From: Chrysaora quinquecirrha
Lineage: Eukaryota > Cnidaria > Scyphozoa > Semaeostomeae > Pelagiidae
Assembly: GCA_014526335.1 (NCBI GenBank)
Contig: JACTAT010000322.1
Location: 643,338 to 707,337, forward strand
Length of the DNA: 64,000 bases
Direction: 5' to 3'
Positions 56,330 through 64,000 of this stretch are shown piece by piece. The notes under the pieces are model-generated. The model worked only from the letters and a program-made list of their open reading frames with translations, was not told where the DNA came from and searched no databases. Numbering within the stretch: position 1 is the first letter of the stretch; each line of letters begins with the position of its first letter. Position numbers and translations under genes: made by a program.

Positions 56330-57945
56330 AAGGGAGATTATTTACCTACTCAAACAATCCCAAATTATAGACCTGTGAGTGTACTTCCAACTGTTTCTAA
56401 GATTTTTGAAAGAATTATGCATAGGAAGACAGTAGAATATATAACCCCATTTCTATCAATGTTGCTTTGTTGTTTTCGTATACTTGAAAATTGGAAAGTT
56501 AGTTTAGACAATGGGGAAAACGTTGGTGCAATCTTAATGGATCTCTCGAAAGCGTTCGACTGTATTAAGCATGACCTCCGTTTGGCAAAACTAGACGCTT
56601 ATGGCGTCGTGAATCTTTATCTCTTGTTCATAACTTTCTAGAGAGCAGGCAACAAAGGGTAAAAATCAACGGATCTTTTAGTACCTTTAAAAAAAATTAA
56701 ATTCGGCGTCCCCCGAGGATTAGTTCTTTGCCCCCTCTTTTCAAAATTTACATAAATGATTTGTTTTTTATTATTGACAAAACTGATATGTGCAATTATG
56801 CAGATGATAAAACTATTTATGCATGTGGCAAGAACTTGGATAATGTAATAGAGAAGCTGAAAAATGGTTCTGATATTATTATTCAATGGTTTGTGGATAA
56901 TTTTATGAAATTAAATACAGATTAATGTCATCTATTGGCTCTAGAAAAATTGTCAACCAATCAGATAGGAAAGTATAGGTAGCAAAAGCATTGAAAATAC
57001 AGCTGAGGAAAAATTATTAGGTGTCACAATCGATGATAAACTTACATTTGAAACATACATCACAAAGTTATGTAGAAAGGCTGGCAATAAACTGTTTGCT
57101 CTCTCTCGTATGTTTCCCTATATGGACTCGAACAAGTTAAGAGTTTTAATGAGATCCTTTGTAATAAGCCAATTTCCATATTGCCCATTAGCGTGGATGT
57201 TTCATAGCAGACAATCAAACAATAAGATCAAAAAAATACACAAAATAGCTTGACGAATTGCATACAAAGACTATGAATCAGACTTTGAGACTTTGTTGGA
57301 AAGAGACAAATCTGTGACTATTCATGCTAAGAATCTGAAGACTCTCGTAATAGAAATTTTTAAAACTAAAAACAATTTGAACCCTCCTTTTATGACAGAC
57401 ATTTTCAGGAAGCAAAAAATTAGGTTTAACCTAAGAAATGACGATGATCTTTTCTTACCAAGAGAAAAACCGTACATTTTGGCTCTGAAACTGTACGTTA
57501 TAGAGGGCTTCAATTTTGTTATCGCCTCCCTGAAGGAATAAATAATGCTGAATCTGATTTGCAATTCAAGGCAAGAATATACAATGGGGCAGTGATGAAT
57601 GTACTTGTAAACTCTGCAGACCTTTTGTTCAAAACCTTGGTTATTTATGATTGCCCATTTTAGTTTTACCAGTAAATTCTAATTTACATTTTAAAATCTT
57701 TTATTGCATTATACAATGCTGTTTTTATATGAATTATTTCAGCTCTTTTATTGTATTATACACTGATGTTTTTATATGAATCATATAAACTTCTTTTAAA
57801 CATGAATTTTAGAAATTATCTGGACTCTGTATTGTTAGTAGATTTTAACATTTTTGAATATTTTGTATTTTAAATAGTTGGCTTTAATTAGCAAAATTTG
57901 CCAACTTTAAAGAAATTGATTATTATTATAATTATTATATCTGGT
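56330..57945 (+). pseudogene. LINE-4 reverse transcriptase, degenerate, with (ATT)n tail
   Basis: RT blocks: QTIPNYRPVSVLPTVSKIFE, RILENWKVSLDNGENVGAIL, MDLSKAFDCIKHDLRLAKLD, PPLFKIYINDLFF, CNYADDKTIYACG (active site intact), ENLDNVIEKL-like spacer, and a C-terminal block (FKTKNNLNPPFMTDIF). Many stops separate them between 56930 and 57290. The 5' half (SGNH, endonuclease) is absent. The element ends with AAATTGATTATTATTATA like LINE-3. Confidence 0.85.
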
Positions 57946-57961
57946 TCCATTACATTCATAA

Positions 57962-59187
57962 GCTCGTCACTCAGCAAATTGACAACTGTCTACCTTGCCA
58001 GGCTACAGTAACAACTACAAATAAAGAGCCTATGCAGTCTAGCTCTTTGCCATCACGCCCTTGCCACTCGTTAAATATTGTTTTCAAAGGACCACTGGCA
58101 ACAGGTGAATATTTGTTAGTCATTGTTGATTGCTAATCTCGATTTCCAGATATAGAAATAGTGAGCTCTACATCGGCTGCAGCAATCATTCCTAAGCTCG
58201 ACACATTATTCACCACACACGGAATTCCGGAAAGAATAAGGACAGACAATGGCCCACCATTTCAAAGGGTTGAAATAAAAAGATTTATGGCGGTTTGGGG
58301 ATCTCAACATAAGCACAGCACGCCGTCTGGCCTTAAGGAAATGCAGAAGCTGAATTGTTCATGAGATCATTGCAGAAATTAATTGCAAACCTGCAACGTA
58401 CCAGAGAAACAATGGAAGAAGGAACTCTATCAATTTTTACTAAATTACCTGAGTACCCCACATATTCCTAAGCTCGGCAAAGTATTCACTACACACGGAA
58501 TTCAGGAAAGAATAGGGACAGACAATGGCCCATTACTTCAAAGGGTTCAAATAAAAATATTTATGGCGGTTTGGGGATCTCAACATAAGCACAGCACGCC
58601 GTCTGGCCTTAAGGAAATGCAGAAGCTGAATCGTTCATGAGATCATTGCAGAAATTATTGCAAACCTGCAACGTACAGCAGAAACAATGGAAGAAGGAAC
58701 TCTATCAATTTTTACTAAATTACCGGAGTACCCCACACTATATCACAGGGATACTGCAGCAGAACTCCTGTTCAATAGAAAGATAACTGCAAAAATACCT
58801 CATCTCCCAACGACACCATATCCGATCAATAAATATGCAGGTCTTGCTGCAAAGGAAAAGGAAAGAAAGGAAAAGGCGAAAAGATACTATGACAGAAAGC
58901 ATCACACTAAAGAATCCATCATGAAAGTAGGTTACTCAGTTTATGTGAAGCAGCAACGGAACAACAAGCTAATGACCACTTACTGTCCAACGCCTTATAT
59001 TGTGACAGAAATCAAAGGAACTCAAGTAAAGGCAGCAAACATGTTCAAGGGAACTATTTCCGATTCAGAAAGCGATTCAGGTGATTCAGAATCTGAACTT
59101 GAAGAAGATCAAGCCGAAATTAATCCTCGTTATCCTGCACGACGGCGAGAACCACCGGAGTTTTACAGGACTATTGTATCTCAATAA
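57962..59187 (+). pseudogene. Gypsy integrase, C-terminal part of pol, with internal duplication
   Basis: Order: LVTQQIDNCLPCQATV (end of the HHCC finger), VIVDC-stop-SRFPDIEIV (first catalytic D), IRTDNGPPFQRVEIK (second D), HKHSTPSGLKEMQKLN, then a second copy of part of the core (58463-58737), and an intact final frame of 166 codons at 58687-59187 (TLYHRDTAAELLFNRK, YYDRKHHTKESIMKVGYSVY, acidic SDSESDSGDSESELEEDQ, ending YRTIVSQ). That tail is the usual Gypsy integrase C-terminus. No RT is left upstream. Confidence 0.88.
58188..58737 (+). repeat. 275-bp head-to-tail duplication inside integrase
   Basis: 58188-58462 and 58463-58737 are near identical, both starting ATTCCTAAGCTCG and covering TTCACxACACACGGAATTC, GACAATGGCCCA and AAGCACAGCACGCCGTCTGG. 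The second copy restarts the integrase core in mid-domain, disrupting the protein. Confidence 0.9.
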
Positions 59188-59250
59188 CATTGGACTCTAA
59201 TTTCTATATCCTATATTGCTTTGTTAAAATTGTTTTGTTGATGTTTTATC

Positions 59251-59404
59251 GGAAGGAGAGAGATATTATGGACAGCCTATAGACACATTCCTATAACTAT
59301 TGTTTGATTGTAATTAGTTTTCTGTTCATCTTTATGTGATACTCAGATAGCATGTCCTCTCTCTATAACACCCTGTTTGAGCTGTTCTTGAAAATAGAAT
59401 CATA
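59251..59404 (+). repeat. Possible Gypsy polypurine tract and 3' LTR start
   Basis: GGAAGGAGAGAGA (59251-59263) follows the integrase stop by 60 bases, and TATTATGGACAGCC follows it. The LTR would start at 59264 or at the TG at 59269; its end is not clear and probably meets the antisense BEL sequence near 59405. No matching 5' LTR is in the window. Confidence 0.4.
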
Positions 59405-61250
59405 TTAACAAAATAAATCAACGTCAGTTTTAAATCTACTCTGCAAAGATTTCACACGTTTTACACACAAATCATGATTGTTAGGCAATACTTCCTCTGA
59501 AACAGTGGATTTCCAAGGAAGGCTTACCTCATAACGGTCCCAATTGAACTTGATGTCAAAATCTTTCATCTGTTTCTGTTCAGCCAACACCCCCTTCTTG
59601 AGATCAGGTAAACCCAACGATTCGTGTCGCCAGAAATCCTTTAGCCTTGAAATGACTTCCTTGTTTTCTGCTTTAGGTGATTTCTCTGTTTCAAAACCTG
59701 TTTCTGGAATAAAAAAGGTCTCTGCACCAGAATCTAGAATCAAATGAGAACTTATATTACAGCATTTAGTAGTTTCCGCCTGAAATTAATAATGTCCTGA
59801 TAATAGCAAGCCCAATTTACTACTTACTGCTACTGGGCCAGATTTACCCTTAATTTCGTCACCTATCACAAAATCATAAAAATGATTAGCTCCTACTAAC
59901 AGATCTACAGGCTTTTTCTGTGAATCTGTGCTGCCTGCAAGCCATAGGCCACACAAATGCGGATAATCATTGATGTTTATACTCGAGGTTAAAAGGGAGC
60001 AAATGCTACTATAACTTAAGTCTTGTACAGGTACAGCCTGGTTATCTACTTTGACATTAACAGTGACTATATCACATTCCCTTCTTTCATATTTTTCTGT
60101 GCCGAATGTGATATATATTCATAGTCCCAACTTTCTCTACATCCAGATTTAGCTTTTTCTTTAGGTCTTCTAAGATATAACTTCTTTGACTGCTTCCATT
60201 GAACACTATGTGAATAGGAATTTCTTTAGATTCATTTGGACCAAATGCGTATGCCGCTGCTGTCTGCAACAAAATGTGTTTTTTCCCTTGACTGTGACTG
60301 TAATCAACCTATCACAGTCTGCTTCCGCATCAGCCCAGTTTTCTAATTCTTCTTGCAAAGGACTTGGTGATGTCCTGCTCCGCATTTTCTACATTCTCTG
60401 TTGCAAGTCTTCGCTAAGTGTCCAACATTGAGGCATTTGAAACATCTCTTGGCCTTCTTCAGAAGCTCTGTTCGCTGATTTACATTGGTTATATTTTTGC
60501 AATCCACAGTGAGATGTGTTTTGTTACAGAGATAGCACTGATGTTTATTTGGTTTGTCTTCTCCTTTGAAAAAAGACCTTGTTGTTCACACTGGCGATCT
60601 TTGGCGAATTTGCTGTGTCCGTTTTAGCTGTTTCTTTTCTGAAACACTTGCTCCAATTTCTCTTGCTTCAATTTCTTTCAATAAGATGTTAAGAATTTCT
60701 TTAATAGGCCAAATATCTTCGGTGACCATTCAAGTGACTTGAACTGTTATCTCACTTGGCATTTGTTCCATTATAAAAGGAATTAAAAGCCCTCTGTAAC
60801 TTTGTTGGCACATTCCTAGCGACTCAAAGCCCCTCACATGGATATTTATTATATCATAAATATGTCTTTGCTGTTTGACATTGTCATTAGGACAGTTCGG
60901 CAGTTTGTGAAGCTCCTGCATGTGCGCGCTAACCATTATCTGTTTCTTTCCCAATCTGGCTTTAGGAGTTTCTACTGCGTGTTTGTAATTCTCTTCGGTA
61001 AGAGCTAGTCAAAAAGGCTGATCAAATTATTAAGTTTATGAACTGCGGAGATGTATTCGTTTGTTAGAATGTACTGCACAGTCAAAATTTTGCCAGAAGG
61101 CCTGAAAATTTGTGACCTTTCCATTGAATTTGGGCAATTCAATTGGCGGTAAATGAATTCCAGTTCAAGAGACTGTCGATGCTGAAAGGCTAGTTTCAGG
61201 CTGAACCTCTTGCTTTTCCAGAGGGGGAACAGGCTGGTTATTGCCACTGT
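59405..61250 (-). pseudogene. BEL/Pao retrotransposon gag-pol (antisense), 3'-truncated
   Basis: Read on minus: a gag DUF1759-like region (LNCPNSMERSQIF, VHKLNNLISLFD; SAHMQELHKLPN, MCQQSYRGLLIPFIMEQMPS) from 61250 to 60730; then zinc knuckles (KRCFKCLNVGHLAKTC, CRKCGAGHHQVLC) near 60450-60340; then the retropeptidase/DUF1758 part (AYAFGPNESKEIPIHIVFN, SSQRSYILEDLKKKLN) at 60272-60100; and the pre-RT block (FWRHESLGLPDL, NWDRYEVSLPWK) at 59743-59405. That order is diagnostic of BEL/Pao. Frameshifts split each domain, and RT proper, RNase H and integrase are absent beyond 59405. Confidence 0.85.
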
Positions 61251-62130
61251 CTTGATTGCTTGTTACAGAAAGGCCTGACGATGACTGTGTACTGCTCTTT
61301 GCTTCCAGAAAACAGCTGCCAACTTTTATTTCATCTATTTTCCGATTAGCTCATTTACTTTCGTTTCCCAGTGCAACGTTCTTCGAGTCCTTGTTTGCAT
61401 AGAAGGTAAAACTTCTCAATCTCTAAATGTGTTGGTAATGCATTATAAATATCTACACCACTATAATAGAATTCTCTTTTCACGCTCTCAGTTTTTACTT
61501 TTGGAATTTGTAAGTTTTGTCCATTGAATCTTGTAGCTATTAAAACTGGCTTCGAAACATGACATTGTATTGACGCTTTCATAAAGTCCAAGAAATTATT
61601 TTCAGAAAGAACAGATAGATGCTAGTTTTTAGATGATAAAAGCCAAATACTTCTAGGTTTTAGACATAGGTTTGGTTATGAGCATATGTTTGGCATTCCG
61701 GCGTAGATGTGCTCAAGGGCGTATGCGAATTGACCTCTTCTGTCACATTACTTCTTTTGCTCTTCCTTTATAGTTTTACGGTGATCGCTGCTTATAAGAT
61801 TTCTAATGCCTTTTTGATTGGTAGATTAGCACTAGGCACGATGCTTAAAACCATAGTCAATAGAAATACTCTGGTCTGGTAACTTCACAGGGGTTCTCTT
61901 TGTCTCCTTTGTTAGATCCTTTTGTTCACCAAATCTGTGATAATTGAAGCGTGACACTGCACATGTTGATTCTTTGTTGTCATCCTGCACACATTTTCTC
62001 CAAGCAAGTCGTTCGTTCTCTGATTCAAAACTATTTTTATGTGCAGTATTTTGAAGTTTTGCGGTAAATATATTCATCACTGAGTATCATAATTATTTCA
62101 GGGTTAGTATCTTTCGTTACTTGGTTATAA
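61251..62130 (-). pseudogene. Possible LINE C-terminal fragment (antisense) in otherwise unassigned DNA
   Basis: The minus frame at 61355-61591 has KREFYYSGVDIYNALPTHLE, which resembles the FxGAxxWNxLP block near the C-terminus of LINE RTs. A further minus frame at 61832-62080 is basic but unrecognised. Stops separate the two. Low confidence; it might instead be the N-terminal part of the neighbouring BEL element. Confidence 0.3.
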
Positions 62131-62149
62131 AATTCTGGCGTAATGCCTA

Positions 62150-64000
62150 GTGAAAACTGTTGTTTAAATGGATGCGGAGTCAGTAGAAGATAAGGCAAAA
62201 GTAACCCTGATGGAAAGATTGGCTTGTTCAAAGTCCCCTCAGGAGTGGATGAAAAGTACTCACAGTGGCAAAGAGAAATGTTGAATATCATCACAAAGTA
62301 TAGAAAACCAGACGTTGATTTTAAAAGGCAATTAAAGGCAGAATCATTGCATATATGCAAGAAACACTTTGCAGCAGACGACATTACTATCGTAAGTCTA
62401 TTTCTTTTGCTGTGCTTTTGCCGAATTGTAGGGTTTTTATTATTAGATTTTTATTTTTTCCAAAAAAGATTTATTTGTACAGATCATGGTCCAAAGCTAA
62501 CCAAAAAATTTCTCAAATTTGGCGTTCTTCCTACCAAGGACCTCCCTAAGAAGTCTCTGGATTCAATTCTTGACAGAATTAAACAAGGAGAAAGACCTGG
62601 TAGAGTAGCAGTAAGAGAAATCTTGCCTGAGGGCAGATCAACAGCATGTTATAAAGATTTCAAGGATTTAAGCTCCAGAGTTAAGAAACTATCTCTTAAG
62701 GATTGGCACCCTTTTCAAGATGATGGTAAAGTTACCTTAAAGGGATATGAAACTCCTTACATTTTCCAACGATTTTGTGTCCTGATAGATGAAGATCTTT
62801 CATTCTCAGTATCATTCTTCAACTGGCAAATTCTTGTTGATAATTTTATCTACAAAAATTTTAAGAGGACTGTCAGATTAGTAACAGTTTCTGATCTGAT
62901 CAGAAATATTGAAAGTGCAAGTATTTGTCAAGGACATGATGCAGCTTGGTATACTGGAAGATCCATAAGACACTGTATTCCAGAGGAATCCAGTGAGAAA
63001 ACCGAGCACAGCCTACCATTTTCTACAACAGAAACAATTCATGTGCAAGAATGCCAAGTTTTGATAAAAGACGAAGCAAAATGTGAAAGCTGTAAGGGTC
63101 GAAAAACATTGCATACCAAAGAGGCAAGAAGGCTTGCAGCTAGGCAATCTATACCAGCTAAACCAAAAGCACCTGCTAATCTCACATCAGCTAAAAGACA
63201 AAAGCTCACACTGCAGGCAAACAGATTGCAGTGTCGCCTTCTTAAATCAAACCTGCAAGATATGGAAATAGAAGTGCAATTAGACCTGAGCCACGATATT
63301 CTTGGATTAATTGCTAAGCATGGAGATTCAATGAGTCCCTTCATGAAACTGTTTGGCAGCAGCAACAAAAAAATGCCTCTAGAAATTTAAAAGGGCATAG
63401 GTATCATCCAATGATCATACGGTGGCGCCTCTCAATAGCATCAAAATCAGCTTCAGCATATGATGAACATAGAGGGACATTTAAAGGTACTGGCTCTTTA
63501 GAGCTACCAAGCAGAAGGACACTAAGATATTAAAGCAATGCTATAAAGCCAAATTGGCATTTGGCAAATTTTGTTGCTCATTACACACCAATGGAAAAAT
63601 TTGTAGGCATTCTTTTTGATGAGATGAAAGTGCAAAATGGTCTAGTATGGGACAAAAGCACAGGAGAGCTGATTGGCTATGTTGATCTCGGTGACCCAGA
63701 CGTAAATTTTGCAACATTAGAGAATCAAGACAAAATAGCCACCCATGCTCATGTTTTTATGGTGAAGGGCATTTGCACCAAGTTACAGTTTGTACTGGGC
63801 TATTTTGCAACATCATCTATTACTTCGTCCAAACTGTTTACAGTGTTTTGGAGAGCTGTTGCAATTCTTGAAATGCGTTGCAAATTGGCAGTGGTTGTAG
63901 CAACTGCAGATGGGGTACAAGCAAACAGGCGATATTTTAAAACGCACGAGGACATGAACGAAATTAATGAAAAGAATGTTGACCATGAAGTAAGAAATCT
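62150..64000 (+). pseudogene. THAP-domain / P-element-type transposase, runs off window end
   Basis: A THAP zinc finger is split by a stop: CCLNGCGV at 62157-62180 supplies the first cysteines, then LFKVPSGVDEKYSQWQREM (conserved W) and HICKKHFAADD (C-x2-H-like). A PTKDLPKKS hinge, a central region and a basic coiled segment (KRQKLTLQANRLQCRLLKSN) follow, to 63390. A one-base slip near 63350 restores the continuing frame: NLKGHRYHPMIIRW, SKSASAYDEHRG, GILFDEMKVQNGLVWDKSTG (first catalytic D), YVDLGDPDVNFATL and VVVATADGVQANRRYF (second D), cut at 64000. This resembles P-type transposases with an RNase H fold. A GTAAGT...TTTGTACAG intron-like segment (62392-62482) is 91 nt, so removing it would shift the frame. 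Confidence 0.75.

Noticed and set aside
62037..62384. 115-codon minus-strand frame
   Set aside because: It overlaps the THAP domain on the opposite strand and is a shadow of that coding sequence.

Overview
This is a eukaryotic, almost certainly metazoan, genomic window. It is AT-rich and intron-bearing, and it is filled with degraded mobile elements of animal type: CR1/L2-like LINEs with SGNH and endonuclease domains, an RTE-like LINE, Copia, Gypsy and BEL/Pao LTR elements, a DIRS-like gag, hAT and THAP/P-type DNA transposons, and tRNA-derived SINEs. The mixture, plus a multi-zinc/CXC gene family that I recall as multicopy in corals, Hydra and some fishes, points to an aquatic invertebrate, perhaps a cnidarian. 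That assignment is inference. I found no intact host protein gene, no rRNA, no functional tRNA gene and no CRISPR array.

Layout. 1-9.5 kb is nearly featureless AT-rich DNA with three diverged copies of one dispersed repeat, palindromes and one possible short terminal exon (8025-8165). 9.5-18.1 kb holds two copies of a ~1.1 kb non-autonomous hAT-like repeat, a DIRS-like gag bracketed by equal-length 152-bp direct repeats, a 36-bp minisatellite and an antisense LINE reverse-transcriptase fragment. 18.07-27.70 kb is a nest: 181-182-bp LTRs, with primer-binding-site-like and polypurine-like sequences in the right places, enclose not gag-pol but a CR1/L2-like LINE; a 3.8 kb hAT element with 5-bp TATTA duplications sits two bases from the end of the 3' LTR. 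27.8-33.7 kb has a ~150-bp satellite (also present in reverse orientation at 12.4 kb), a coding-free direct-repeat-flanked segment, a MITE and minisatellites.

33.72-50.44 kb is one LTR insertion (423/432-bp LTRs, GTAA duplication) that interrupts a ~150-bp tandem repeat. Inside it are LINE 5' leader arrays (51-bp monomers), three tRNA-SINE copies, a LINE ORF2, a ~5 kb multidomain gene with FEN1/XPG-like nuclease signatures and a CXC tail, and a CCHC gag remnant. 50.6-64 kb is a run of further wrecks: an internally deleted LINE, a 5'-truncated Copia element with its 3' LTR, another LINE, a Gypsy integrase with a 275-bp tandem duplication, an antisense BEL/Pao gag-pol, and a THAP/P-element-type transposase that runs off the end of the window.

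Nearly all coding regions carry frameshifts, stops or deletions, so the locus reads as a heterochromatin-like transposon graveyard with at least three levels of nesting. The two items most worth follow-up are the LTR-bracketed LINE and the FEN1-like/CXC gene at 43.1-48.1 kb.
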